The notes: a model not told the origin generated them from the sequence alone. A DNA stretch of 64,000 bases from Ixodes scapularis (GCF_016920785.2 NW_024609928.1:124001-188000), one strand, 5' to 3'; counted from the stretch's first letter, positions 37,214-50,157 are shown. Numbers and translations are program-made.

Positions 37214-40200
37214 TTGAGCCGTTGCATTTGGCCGTTTCCCGTTTCGTCCTTCGTAATTCAACGCCCTTCATTTGAGCCCGTTCTCCTTTCGCGCTTCTCA
37301 CTTTGCCCTTCTCAAAACAAGCATTCTCAAAAAGATCTTTTCGCTTTGAGCCGTTGCATTTGGCCTTTTCCCGTTTCGTCCTTCGTAATTCAACGCCCTT
37401 CATTTGAGCCCGTTCTCCTTTCGCCCTTCTCACTTTGCCCTTCTCAAAACAAGCATTCTCAAAAAGATCTTTTCGCTTTGAGCCGTTGCATTTGGCCGTT
37501 TCCCGTTTCGTCCTTCGTAATTCAACGCCCTTCATTTGAGCCCGTTCTCCTTTCGCCCTTCTCACTTTGCCCTTCTCAAAACAAGCATTCTCAAAAAGAT
37601 CTTCTCGCTTTGAGCCGTTGCATTTGGCCGTTTCCCGTTTCGTCCTTCGTAATTCAACGCCCTTCATTTGAGCCCGTTCTCCTTTCGCGCTTCTCACTTT
37701 GCCCTTCTCAAAACAAGCATTCTCAAAAAGATCTTCTCGCTTTGAGCCGTTGCATTTGGCCGTTTCCCGTTTCGTCCTTCGTAATTCAACGCCCTTCATT
37801 TGAGCCCGTTCTCCTTTCGCGCTTCTCACTTTGCCCTTCTCAAAACAAGCATTCTCAAAAAGATCTTTTCGCTTTGAGCCGTTGCATTTGGCCGTTTCCC
37901 GTTTCGTCCTTCGTAATTCAACGCCCTTCATTTGAGCCCGTTCTCCTTTCGCGCTTCTCACTTTGCCCTTCTCAAAACAAGCATTCTCAAAAAGATCTTC
38001 TCGCTTTGAGCCGTTGCATTTGGCCGTTTCCCGTTTCGTCCTTCGTAATTCACCGGCCTTCATTTGAGCCCGTTCTCCTTTCGCGCTTCTCACTTTGCCC
38101 TTCTCAAAACAAGCATTCTCAAAAAGATCTTCTCGCTTTGACCCGTTGCATTTGGCCGTTTCCCGTTTCGTCCTTCGTAATTCACCGGCCTTCATTTGAG
38201 CCCGTTCTCCTTTCGCCCTTCTCACTTTGCCCTTCTCAAAACAAGCATTCTCAAAAAGATCTTCTCGCTTTGACCCGTTGCATTTGGACGTTTCCCGTTT
38301 CGTCCTTCGTAATTCAACGCCCTTCATTTGAGCCCGTTCTCTTTTCGCGCTTCTCACTTTGCCCTTCTCAAAACAAGCATTCTCAAAAAGATCTTCTCGC
38401 TTTGACCCGTTGCATTTGGCCGTTTCCCGTTTCGTCCTTCGTAATTCACCGCCCTTCATTTGAGCCCGTTCTCCTTTCGCGCTTCTCACTTTGCCCTTCT
38501 CAAAACAAGCATTCTCAAAAAGATCTTCTCGCTTTGACCCGTTGCATTTGGCCGTTTCCCGTTTCGTCCTTCGTAATTCACCGCCCTTCATTTGAGCCCG
38601 TTCTCCTTTCGCGCTTCTCACTTTGCCCTTCTCAAAACAAGCATTCTCAAAAAGATCTTCTCGCTTTGAGCCGTTGCATTTGGACGTTTCCCGTTTCGTC
38701 CTTCGTAATTCACCGCCCTTCATTTGAGCCCGTTCTCCTTTCGCGCTTCTCACTTTGCCCTTCTCAAAACAAGCATTCTCAAAAAGATCTTCTCGCTTTG
38801 ACCCGTTGCATTTGGCCGTTTCCCGTTTCGTCCTTCGTAATTCACCGGCCTTCATTTGAGCCCGTTCTCCTTTCGCCCTTCTCACTTTGCCCTTCTCAAA
38901 ACAAGCATTCTCAAAAAGATCTTCTCGCTTTGAGCCGTTGCATTTGGACGTTTCCCGTTTCGTCCTTCGTAATTCACCGGCCTTCATTTGAGCCCGTTCT
39001 CCTTTCGCGCTTCTCACTTTGCCCTTCTCAAAACAAGCATTCTCAAAAAGATCTTCTCGCTTTGAGCCGTTGCATTTGGACGTTTCCCGTTTCGTCCTTC
39101 GTAATTCACCGCCCTTCATTTGAGCCCGTTCTCCTTTCGCGCTTCTCACTTTGCCCTTCTCAAAACAAGCATTCTCAAAAAGATCTTCTCGCTTTGACCC
39201 GTTGCATTTGGACGTTTCCCGTTTCGTCCTTCGTAATTCACCGCCCTTCATTTGAGCCCGTTCTCCTTTCGCGCTTCTCACTTTGCCCTTCTCAAAACAA
39301 GCATTCTCAAAAAGATCTTCTCGCTTTGAGCCGTTGCATTTGGCCGTTTCCCGTTTCGTCCTTCGTAATTCACCGGCCTTCATTTGAGCCCGTTCTCCTT
39401 TCGCGCTTCTCACTTTGCCCTTCTCAAAACAAGCATTCTCAAAAAGATCTTCTCGCTTTGACCCGTTGCATTTGGCCGTTTCCCGTTTCGTCCTTCGTAA
39501 TTCACCGGCCTTCATTTGAGCCCGTTCTCCTTTCGCCCTTCTCACTTTGCCCTTCTCAAAACAAGCATTCTCAAAAAGATCTTCTCGCTTTGAGCCGTTG
39601 CATTTGGACGTTTCCCGTTTCGTCCTTCGTAATTCACCGGCCTTCATTTGAGCCCGTTCTCCTTTCGCGCTTCTCACTTTGCCCTTCTCAAAACAAGCAT
39701 TCTCAAAAAGATCTTCTCGCTTTGACCCGTTGCATTTGGCCGTTTCCCGTTTCGTCCTTCGTAATTCACCGGCCTTCATTTGAGCCCGTTCTCCTTTCGC
39801 GCTTCTCACTTTGCCCTTCTCAAAACAAGCATTCTCAAAAAGATCTTCTCGCTTTGACCCGTTGCATTTGGCCGTTTCCCGTTTCGTCCTTCGTAATTCA
39901 CCGGCCTTCATTTGAGCCCGTTCTCCTTTCGCCCTTCTCACTTTGCCCTTCTCAAAACAAGCATTCTCAAAAAGATCTTCTCGCTTTGAGCCGTTGCATT
40001 TGGCCGTTTCCCGTTTCGTCCTTCGTAATTCACCGGCCTTCATTTGAGCCCGTTCTCCTTTCGCGCTTCTCACTTTGCCCTTCTCAAAACAAGCATTCTC
40101 AAAAAGATCTTCTCGCTTTGAGCCGTTGCATTTGGCCGTTTCCCGTTTCGTCCTTCGTAATTCACCGGCCTTCATTTGAGCCCGTTCTCCTTTCGCCCTT

Positions 40201-41173
40201 CTCACTTTGCCCTTCTCAAAACAAGCATTCTCAAAAAGATCTTCTCGCTTTGAGCCGTTGCATTTGGCCGTTTCCCGTTTCGTCCTTCGTAATTCAACGC
40301 CCTTCATTTGAGCCCGTTCTCCTTTCGCGCTTCTCACTTTGCCCTTCTCAAAACAAGCATTCTCAAAAAGATCTTCTCGCTTTGACCCGTTGCATTTGGC
40401 CGTTTCCCGTTTCGTCCTTCGTAATTCACCGCCCTTCATTTGAGCCCGTTCTCCTTTCGCGCTTCTCACTTTGCCCTTCTCAAAACAAGCATTCTCAAAA
40501 AGATCTTCTCGCTTTGAGCCGTTGCATTTGGCCGTTTCCCGTTTCGTCCTTCGTAATTCACCGGCCTTCATTTGAGCCCGTTCTCCTTTCGCCCTTCTCA
40601 CTTTGCCCTTCTCAAAACAAGCATTCTCAAAAAGATCTTCTCGCTTTGAGCCGTTGCATTTGGCCGTTTCCCGTTTCGTCCTTCGTAATTCACCGGCCTT
40701 CATTTGAGCCCGTTCTCCTTTCGCCCTTCTCACTTTGCCCTTCTCAAAACAAGCATTCTCAAAAAGATCTTCTCGCTTTGAGCCGTTGCATTTGGCCGTT
40801 TCCCGTTTCGTCCTTCGTAATTCACCGCCCTTCATTTGAGCCCGTTCTCCTTTCGCGCTTCTCACTTTGCCCTTCTCAAAACAAGCATTCTCAAAAAGAT
40901 CTTCTCGCTTTGACCCGTTGCATTTGGCCGTTTCCCGTTTCGTCCTTCGTAATTCACCGGCCTTCATTTGAGCCCGTTCTCCTTTCGCGCTTCTCACTTT
41001 GCCCTTCTCAAAACAAGCATTCTCAAAAAGATCTTCTCGCTTTGACCCGTTGCATTTGGCCGTTTCCCGTTTCGTCCTTCGTAATTCACCGGCCTTCATT
41101 TGAGCCCGTTCTCCTTTCGCGCTTCTCACTTTGCCCTTCTCAAAACAAGCATTCTCAAAAAGAACTTTTCGCT
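37214..41173 (+). repeat. Long higher-order repeat, copy E1 (30 monomers, 3960 bp)
   Basis: Thirty monomers with a distinctive order of variants 7A, 36A/C, 39G, 68C, 115T and 125C are repeated directly downstream. The rare change GGCCTTTTCCC at 37361 recurs at 41321, 3960 bp later. The copy ends with the compound variant AGAACTTTTCG (111A plus 115T) at 41164. Copy E1 has fewer private substitutions than copy E2. Confidence 0.85.
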
Positions 41174-44100
41174 TTGAGCCGTTGCATTTGGCCGTTTCCC
41201 GTTTCGTCCTTCGTAATTCAACGCCCTTCATTTGAGCCCGTTCTCCTTTCGCGCTTCTCACTTTGCCCTTCTCAAAACAAGCATTCTCAAAAAGATCTTT
41301 TCGCTTTGAGCCGTTGCATTTGGCCTTTTCCCGTTTCGTCCTTCGTAATTCAACGCCCTTCATTTGAGCCCGTTCTCCTTTCGCCCTTCTCACTTTGCCC
41401 TTCTCAAAACAAGCATTCTCAAAAAGATCTTTTCGCTTTGAGCCGTTGCATTTGGCCGTTTCCCGTTTCGTCCTTCGTAATTCAACGCCCTTCATTTGAG
41501 CCCGTTCTCCTTTCGCCCTTCTCACTTTGCCCTTCTCAAAACAAGCATTCTCAAAAAGATCTTCTCGCTTTGAGCCGTTGCATTTGGCCGTTTCCCGTTT
41601 CGTCCTTCGTAATTCAACGCCCTTCATTTGAGCCCGTTCTCCTTTCGCGCTTCTCACTTTGCCCTTCTCAAAACAAGCATTCTCAAAAAGATCTTCTCGC
41701 TTTGAGCCGTTGCATTTGGCCGTTTCCCGTTTCGTCCTTCGTAATTCAACGCCCTTCATTTGAGCCCGTTCTCCTTTCGCGCTTCTCACTTTGCCCTTCT
41801 CAAAACAAGCATTCTCAAAAAGATCTTTTCGCTTTGAGCCGTTGCATTTGGCCGTTTCCCGTTTCGTCCTTCGTAATTCAACGCCCTTCATTTGAGCCCG
41901 TTCTCCTTTCGCGCTTCTCACTTTGCCCTTCTCAAAACAAGCATTCTCAAAAAGATCTTCTCGCTTTGAGCCGTTGCATTTGGCCGTTTCCCGTTTCGTC
42001 CTTCGTAATTCACCGGCCTTCATTTGAGCCCGTTCTCCTTTCGCGCTTCTCACTTTGCCCTTCTCAAAACAAGCATTCTCAAAAAGATCTTCTCGCTTTG
42101 ACCCGTTGCATTTGGCCGTTTCCCGTTTCGTCCTTCGTAATTCACCGGCCTTCATTTGAGCCCGTTCTCCTTTCGCCCTTCTCACTTTGCCCTTCTCAAA
42201 ACAAGCATTCTCAAAAAGATCTTCTCGCTTTGACCCGTTGCATTTGGACGTTTCCCGTTTCGTCCTTCGTAATTCAACGCCCTTCATTTGAGCCCGTTCT
42301 CTTTTCGCGCTTCTCACTTTGCCCTTCTCAAAACAAGCATTCTCAAAAAGATCTTCTCGCTTTGACCCGTTGCATTTGGCCGTTTCCCGTTTCGTCCTTC
42401 GTAATTCACCGCCCTTCATTTGAGCCCGTTCTCCTTTCGCGCTTCTCACTTTGCCCTTCTCAAAACAAGCATTCTCAAAAAGATCTTCTCGCTTTGACCC
42501 GTTGCATTTGGCCGTTTCCCGTTTCGTCCTTCGTAATTCACCGCCCTTCATTTGAGCCCGTTCTCCTTTCGCGCTTCTCACTTTGCCCTTCTCAAAACAA
42601 GCATTCTCAAAAAGATCTTCTCGCTTTGAGCCGTTGCATTTGGACGTTTCCCGTTTCGTCCTTCGTAATTCACCGCCCTTCATTTGAGCCCGTTCTCCTT
42701 TCGCGCTTCTCACTTTGCCCTTCTCAAAACAAGCATTCTCAAAAAGATCTTCTCGCTTTGAGCCGTTGCATTTGGACGTTTTCCGTTTCGTCCTTCGTAA
42801 TTCACCGCCCTTCATTTGAGCCCGTTCTCCTTTCGCGCTTCTCACTTAGCCCTTCTCAAAACAAGCATTCTCAAAAAGATCTTCTCGCTTTGACCCGTTG
42901 CATTTGGACGTTTCCCGTTTCGTCCTTCGTAATTCACCGCCCTTCATTTGAGCCCGTTCTCCTTTCGCGCTTCTCACTTTGCCCTTCTCAAAACAAGCAT
43001 TCTCAAAAAGATCTTCTCGCTTTGACCCGTTGCATTTGGCCGTTTCCCGTTTCGTCCTTCGTAATTCACCGGCCTTCATTTGAGCCCGTTCTCCTTTCGC
43101 CCTTCTCACTTTGCCCTTCTCAAAACAAGCATTCTCAAAAAGATCTTCTCGCTTTGAGCCGTTGCATTTGGACGTTTCCCGTTTCGTCCTTCGTAATTCA
43201 CCGGCCTTCATTTGAGCCCGTTCTCCTTTCGCGCTTCTCACTTTGCCCTTCTCAAAACAAGCATTCTCAAAAAGATCTTCTCGCTTTGAGCCGTTGCATT
43301 TGGACGTTTCCCGTTTCGTCCTTCGTAATTCACCGCCCTTCATTTGAGCCCGTTCTCCTTTCGCGCTTCTCACTTTGCCCTTCTCAAAACAAGCATTCTC
43401 AAAAAGATCTTCTCGCTTTGACCCGTTGCATTTGGACGTTTCCCGTTTCGTCCTTCGTAATTCACCGCCCTTCATTTGAGCCCGTTCTCCTTTCGCGCTT
43501 CTCACTTTGCCCTTCTCAAAACAAGCATTCTCAAAAAGATCTTCTCGCTTTGAGCCGTTGCATTTGGCCGTTTCCCGTTTCGTCCTTCGTAATTCACCGG
43601 CCTTCATTTGAGCCCGTTCTCCTTTCGCGCTTCTCACTTTGCCCTTCTCAAAACAAGCATTCTCAAAAAGATCTTCTCGCTTTGACCCGTTGCATTTGGC
43701 CGTTTCCCGTTTCGTCCTTCGTAATTCACCGGCCTTCATTTGAGCCCGTTCTCCTTTCGCCCTTCTCACTTTGCCCTTCTCAAAACAAGCATTCTCAAAA
43801 AGATCTTCTCGATTTGAGCCGTTGCATATGGACGTTTCCCGTTTCGTCCTTCGTAATTCACCGGCCTTCATTTGAGCCCGTTCTCCTTTCGCGCTTCTCA
43901 CTTTGCCCTTCTCAAAACAAGCATTCTCAAAAAGATCTTCTCGCTTTGACCCGTTGCATTTGGCCGTTTCCCGTTTCGTCCTTCGTAATTCACCGGCCTT
44001 CATTTGAGCCCGTTCTCCTTTCGCGCTTCTCACTTTGCCCTTCTCAAAACAAGCATTCTCAAAAAGATCTTCTCGCTTTGACCCGTTGCATTTGGCCGTT

Positions 44101-45397
44101 TCCCGTTTCGTCCTTCGTAATTCACCGGCCTTCATTTGAGCCCGTTCTCCTTTCGCCCTTCTCACTTTGCCCTTCTCAAAAGAAGCATTCTCAAAAAGAT
44201 CTTCTCGCTTTGAGCCGTTGCATTTGGCCGTTTCCCGTTTCGTCCTTCGTAATTCACCGGCCTTCATTTGAGCCCGTTCTCCTTTCGTGCTTCTCACTTT
44301 GCCCTTCTCAAAACAAGCATTCTCAAAAAGATCTTCTCGCTTTGAGCCGTTGCATTTGGCCGTTTCCCGTTTCGTCCTTCGTAATTCACCGGCCTTCATT
44401 TGAGCCCGTTCTCCTTTCGCCCTTCTCACTTTGCCCTTCTCAAAACAAGCATTCTCAAAAAGATCTTCTCGCTTTGAGCCGTTGCATTTGGCCGTTTCCC
44501 GTTTCGTCCTTCGTAATTCAACGCCCTTCATTTGAGCCCGTTCTCCTTTCGCGCTTCTCACTTTGCCCTTCTCAAAACAAGCATTCTCAAAAAGATCTTC
44601 TCGCTTTGACCCGTTGCATTTGGCCGTTTCCCGTTTCGTCCTTCGTAATTCACCGCCCTTCATTTGAGCCCGTTCTCCTTTCGCGCTTCTCACTTTGCCC
44701 TTCTCAAAACAAGCATTCTCAAAAAGATCTTCTCGCTTTGAGCCGTTGCATTTGGCCGTTTCCCGTTTCGTCCTTCGTAATTCACCGGCCTTCATTTGAG
44801 CCCGTTCTCCTTTCGCCCTTCTCACTTTGCCCTTCTCAAAACAAGCATTCTCAAAAAGATCTTCTCGCTTTGAGCCGTTGCATTTGGCCGTTTCCCGTTT
44901 CGTCCTTCGTAATTCACCGGCCTTCATTTGAGCCCGTTCTCCTTTCGCCCTTCTCACTTTGCCCTTCTCAAAACAAGCATTCTCAAAAAGATCTTCTCGC
45001 TTTGAGCCGTTGCATTTGGCCGTTTCCCGTTTCGTCCTTCGTAATTCACCGCCCTTCATTTGAGCCCGTTCTCCTTTCGAGCTTCTCACTTTGCCCTTCT
45101 CAAAACAAGCATTCTCAAAAAGATCTTCTCGCTTTGACCCGTTGCATTTGGCCGTTTCCCGTTTCGTCCTTCGTAATTCACCGGCCTTCATTTGAGCCCG
45201 TTCTCCTTTCGCGCTTCTCACTTTGCCCTTCTCAAAACAAGCATTCTCAAAAAGATCTTCTCGCTTTGACCCGTTGCATTTGGCCGTTTCCCGTTTCGTC
45301 CTTCGTAATTCACCGGCCTTCATTTGAGCCCGTTCTCCTTTCGCGCTTCTCACTTTGCCCTTCTCAAAACAAGCATTCTCAAAAAGAACTTTTCGCT
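41174..45397 (+). repeat. Long higher-order repeat, copy E2 (32 monomers, 4224 bp)
   Basis: The order of copy E1 is repeated, but with two additional monomers at about 42758-43021 that resemble the 7A pair found three monomers further on. After them the register changes from +30 to +32 monomers and continues to the AGAACTTTTCG marker at 45388. Private changes not seen in E1 include TTCCGTTTC near 42781, CACTTAGCCC near 42848, GATTTGAGC near 43812, GCATATGG near 43827, AAAAGAAGC near 44181, TCGTGCTT near 44288 and TCGAGCTT near 45080. Confidence 0.82.
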
Positions 45398-46585
45398 TTG
45401 AGCCGTTGCATTTGGACGTTTCCCGTTTCGTCCTTCGTAATTCACCGCCCTTCATTTGAGCCCGTTCTCCTTTCGCGCTTCTCACTTTGCCCTTCTCAAA
45501 ACAAGCATTCTCAAAGAGATCTTCTCGCTTTGACCCGTTGCATTTGGCCGTTTCCCGTTTCGTCCTTCGTAATTCACCGGCCTTCATTTGAGCCCGTTCT
45601 CCTTTCGCCCTTCTCACTTTGCCCTTCTCAAAACAAGCATTCTCAAAAAGATCTTCTCGCTTTGAGCCGTTGCATTTGGCCGTTTCCCGTTTCGTCCTTC
45701 GTAATTCAACGCCCTTCATTTGAGCCCGTTCTCCTTTCGCGCTTCTCACTTTGCCCTTCTCAAAACAAGCATTCTCAAAAAGATCTTCTCGCTTTGACCC
45801 GTTGCATTTGGCCGTTTCCCGTTTCGTCCTTCGTAATTCACCGCCCTTCATTTGAGCCCGTTCTCCTTTCGCGCTTCTCACTTTGCCCTTCTCAAAACAA
45901 GCATTCTCAAAAAGATCTTCTCGCTTTGAGCCGTTGCATTTGGCCGTTTCCCGTTTCGTCCTTCGTAATTCACCGGCCTTCATTTGAGCCCGTTCTCCTT
46001 TCGCCCTTCTCACTTTGCCCTTCTCAAAACAAGCATTCTCAAAAAGATCTTCTCGCTTTGAGCCGTTGCATTTGGCCGTTTCCCGTTTCGTCCTTCGTAA
46101 TTCACCGGCCTTCATTTGAGCCCGTTCTCCTTTCGCCCTTCTCACTTTGCCCTTCTCAAAACAAGCATTCTCAAAAAGATCTTCTCGCTTTGAGCCGTTG
46201 CATTTGGCCGTTTCCCGTTTCGTCCTTCGTAATTCACCGCCCTTCATTTGAGCCCGTTCTCCTTTCGCGCTTCTCACTTTGCCCTTCTCAAAACAAGCAT
46301 TCTCAAAAAGATCTTCTCGCTTTGACCCGTTGCATTTGGCCGTTTCCCGTTTCGTCCTTCGTAATTCACCGGCCTTCATTTGAGCCCGTTCTCCTTTCGC
46401 GCTTCTCACTTTGCCCTTCTCAAAACAAGCATTCTCAAAAAGATCTTCTCGCTTTGACCCGTTGCATTTGGCCGTTTCCCGTTTCGTCCTTCGTAATTCA
46501 CCGGCCTTCATTTGAGCCCGTTCTCCTTTCGCGCTTCTCACTTTGCCCTTCTCAAAACAAGCATTCTCAAAAAGAACTTTTCGCT
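45398..46585 (+). repeat. Long higher-order repeat, partial copy E3 (9 monomers, 1188 bp)
   Basis: Nine monomers repeat the last nine of copy E2, except that the first is a 7A monomer with the private CTCAAAGAGATC change (45511). The copy ends with the third AGAACTTTTCG marker at 46576. The next monomer repeats both 7A and CTCAAAGAGATC (46699), exactly 1188 bp later, so a nine-monomer duplication with endpoints shifted by one monomer explains the arrangement. Confidence 0.8.
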
Positions 46586-47389
46586 TTGAGCCGTTGCATT
46601 TGGACGTTTCCCGTTTCGTCCTTCGTAATTCACCGCCCTTCATTTGAGCCCGTTCTCCTTTCGCGCTTCTCACTTTGCCCTTCTCAAAACAAGCATTCTC
46701 AAAGAGATCTTCTCGCTTTGACCCGTTGCATTTGGCCGTTTCCCGTTTCGTCCTTCGTAATTCACCGCCCTTCATTTGAGCCCGTTCTCCTTTCGCGCTT
46801 CTCACTTTGCCCTTCTCAAAACAAGCATTCTCAAAAAGATCTTCTCGCTTTGAGCCGTTGCATTTGGACGTTTCCCGTTTCGTCCTTCGTAATTCACCGC
46901 CCTTCATTTGAGCCCGTTCTCCTTTCGCGCTTCTCACTTTGCCCTTCTCAAAACAAGCATTCTCAAAAAGATCTTCTCGCTTTGAGCCGTTGCATTTGGA
47001 CGTTTCCCGTTTCGTCCTTCGTAATTCACCGCACTTCATTTGAGCCCGTTCTCCTTTCGCGCTTCTCACTTTGCCCTTCTCAAAACAAGCATTCTCAAAA
47101 AGATCTTCTCGCTTTGACCCGTTGCATTTGGACGTTTCCCGTTTCGTCCTTCGTAATTCACCGCCCTTCATTTGAGCCCGTTCTCCTTTCGCGCTTCTCA
47201 CTTTGCCCTTCTCAAAACAAGCATTCTCAAAAAGATCTTCTCGCTTTGACCCGTTGCATTTGGCCGTTTCCCGTTTCGTCCTTCGTAATTCACCGCCCTT
47301 CATTTGAGCCCGTTCTCCTTTCGCGCTTCTCACTTTGCCCTTCTCAAAACAAGCATTCTCAAAAAGATCTTCTCGCTTTGACCCGTTGC

Positions 47390-47518
47390 ATTTGGACGTT
47401 TCCCGTTTCGTCCTTCGTAATTCAACGCCCTTCATTTGAGCCCGTTCTCCTTTCGCGCTTCTCACTTTGCCCTTCTCAAAACAAGCATTCTCAAAAAGAT
47501 CTCGCTTTGACCCGTTGC
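47390..47518 (+). repeat. 129-bp monomer with 3-bp deletion
   Basis: GATCTTCTCGC is shortened to GATCTCGC near 47500, losing three bases from a TTC/TCT micro-repeat, which fits replication slippage. The monomer is of the 7A/36A type and is followed by 125C. The same deletion occurs at 52270-52398 on a different monomer background. Confidence 0.95.
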
Positions 47519-49498
47519 ATTTGGCCGTTTCCCGTTTCGTCCTTCGTAATTCACCGCCCTTCATTTGAGCCCGTTCTCCTTTCGCGCTTCTCACTTTGCC
47601 CTTCTCAAAACAAGCATTCTCAAAAAGATCTTCTCGCTTTGACCCGTTGCATTTGGACGTTTCCCGTTTCGTCCTTCGTAATTCACCGCCCTTCATTTGA
47701 GCCCGTTCTCCTTTCGCGCTTCTCACTTTGCCCTTCTCAAAACAAGCATTCTCAAAAAGATCTTCTCGCTTTGACCCGTTGCATTTGGACGTTTCCCGTT
47801 TCGTCCTTCGTAATTCACCGCCCTTCATTTGAGCCCGTTCTCCTTTCGCGCTTCTCACTTTGCCCTTCTCAAAACAAGCATTCTCAAAAAGATCTTCTCG
47901 CTTTGACCCGTTGCATTTGGCCGTTTCCCGTTTCGTCCTTCGTAATTCACCGCCCTTCATTTGAGCCCGTTCTCCTTTCGCGCTTCTCACTTTGCCCTTC
48001 TCAAAACAAGCATTCTCAAAAAGATCTTCTCGCTTTGACCCGTTGCATTTGGACGTTTCCCGTTTCGTCCTTCGTAATTCACCGCCCTTCATTTGAGCCC
48101 GTTCTCCTTTCGCGCTTCTCACTTTGCCCTTCTCAAAACAAGCATTCTCAAAAAGATCTTCTCGCTTTGACCCGTTGCATTTGGACGTTTCCCGTTTCGT
48201 CCTTCGTAATTCAACGCCCTTCATTTGAGCCCGTTCTCCTTTCGCGCTTCTCACTTTGCCCTTCTCAAAACAAGCATTCTCAAAAAGATCTTCTCGCTTT
48301 GACCCGTTGCATTTGGCCGTTTCCCGTTTCGTCCTTCGTAATTCACCGCCCTTCATTTGAGCCCGTTCTCCTTTCGCGCTTCTCACTTTGCCCTTCTCAA
48401 AACAAGCATTCTCAAAAAGATCTTCTCGCTTTGACCCGTTGCATTTGGCCGTTTCCCGTTTCGTCCTTCGTAATTCACCGCCCTTCATTTGAGCCCGTTC
48501 TCCTTTCGCGCTTCTCACTTTGCCCTTCTCAAAACAAGCATTCTCAAAAAGATCTTCTCGCTTTGACCCGTTGCATTTGGACGTTTCCCGTTTCGTCCTT
48601 CGTAATTCACCGCCCTTCATTTGAGCCCGTTCTCCTTTCGCGCTTCTCACTTTGCCCTTCTCAAAACAAGCATTCTCAAAAAGATCTTCTCGCTTTGACC
48701 CGTTGCATTTGGCCGTTTCCCGTTTCGTCCTTCGTAATTCACCGCCCTTCATTTGAGCCCGTTCTCCTTTCGCGCTTCTCACTTTGCCCTTCTCAAAACA
48801 AGCATTCTCAAAAAGATCTTCTCGCTTTGACCCGTTGCATTTGGCCGTTTCCCGTTTCGTCCTTCGTAATTCACCGCCCTTCATTTGAGCCCGTTCTCCT
48901 TTCGCGCTTCTCACTTTGCCCTTCTCAAAACAAGCATTCTCAAAAAGATCTTCTCGCTTTGACCCGTTGCATTTGGCCGTTTCCCGTTTCGTCCTTCGTA
49001 ATTCACCGCCCTTCATTTGAGCCCGTTCTCCTTTCGCGCTTCTCACTTTGCCCTTCTCAAAACAAGCATTCTCAAAAAGATCTTCTCGCTTTGACCCGTT
49101 GCATTTGGACGTTTCCCGTTTCGTCCTTCGTAATTCACCGCCCTTCATTTGAGCCCGTTCTCCTTTCGCGCTTCTCACTTTGCCCTTCTCAAAACAAGCA
49201 TTCTCAAAAAGATCTTCTCGCTTTGACCCGTTGCATTTGGCCGTTTCCCGTTTCGTCCTTCGTAATTCACCGCCCTTCATTTGAGCCCGTTCTCCTTTCG
49301 CGCTTCTCACTTTGCCCTTCTCAAAACAAGCATTCTCAAAAAGATCTTCTCGCTTTGACCCGTTGCATTTGGCCGTTTCCCGTTTCGTCCTTCGTAATTC
49401 AACGCCCTTCATTTGAGCCCGTTCTCCTTTCGCGCTTCTCACTTTGCCCTTCTCAAAACAAGCATTCTCAAAAAGATCTTCTCGCTTTGACCCGTTGC

Positions 49499-50157
49499 AT
49501 TTGGACGTTTCCCGTTTCGTCCTTCGTAATTCAACGCCCTTCATTTGAGCCCGTTCTCTTTTCGCGCTTCTCACTTTACCCTTCTCAAAACAACCATTCT
49601 CAAAAAGATATTCTCGCTTTGAGCCGTTGCATTTGGCCGTTTCCCGTTTCGTCCTTCGTAATTCAACGCCCTTCATTTGAGCCCGTTCTCCTTTCGCGCT
49701 TCTCACTTTGCCCTTCTCAAAACAAGCATTCTCAAAAAGATCTTCTCGCTTTGACCCGTTGCATTTGGACGTTTCCCGTTTCGTCCTTCGTAATTCACCG
49801 CCCTTCATTTGAGCCCGTTCTCTTTTCGCGCTTCTCACTTTGCCCTTCTCAAAACAAGCATTCTCAAAAAGATCTTCTCGCTTTGACCCGTTGCATTTGG
49901 CCGTTTCCCGTTTCGTCCTTCGTAATTCAACGCCCTTCATTTGAGCCCGTTCTCCTTTCGCGCTTCTCACTTTGCCCTTCTCAAAACAAGCATTCTCAAA
50001 AAGATCTTCTCGCTTTGACCCGTTGCATTTGGACGTTTTCGTTTCGTCCTTCGTAATTCAACGCCCTTCATTTGAGCCCGTTCTCTTTTCGCGCTTCTCA
50101 CTTTACCCTTCTCAAAACAACCATTCTCAAAAAGATATTCTCGCTTTGAGCCGTTGC
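49499..50157 (+). repeat. Four-monomer duplication carrying a rare variant cluster
   Basis: Four uncommon changes occur together in the monomers starting at 49499 and 50027: CTCTTTTCG, CTTTACCC, CAACCATTC and GATATTCTC. The copies are four monomers apart (527 bp between matching CTTTACCC bases because of the deletion in the second copy). The two monomers are otherwise alike, so one was copied from the other; the 1-bp deletion came later. Confidence 0.8.
50027..50157 (+). repeat. 131-bp monomer with 1-bp deletion
   Basis: GGACGTTTCCCGTTTCG reads GGACGTTTTCGTTTCG near 50033-50043, one base shorter. This shifts the + strand frame and ends the long open frame a few codons later, near 50056. Its sister monomer at 49499 has the normal length, so the deletion postdates their duplication. 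Confidence 0.93.

Noticed and set aside
4722..42845. Open frame of about 12,700 codons on the - strand, with a lysine/arginine-rich 44-residue repeat
   Set aside because: It starts at a GTG inside the repeat directly after a single-base stop (42848), lacks any unique N- or C-terminal region, shows no synonymous bias, and is matched by an equally open frame on the other strand.
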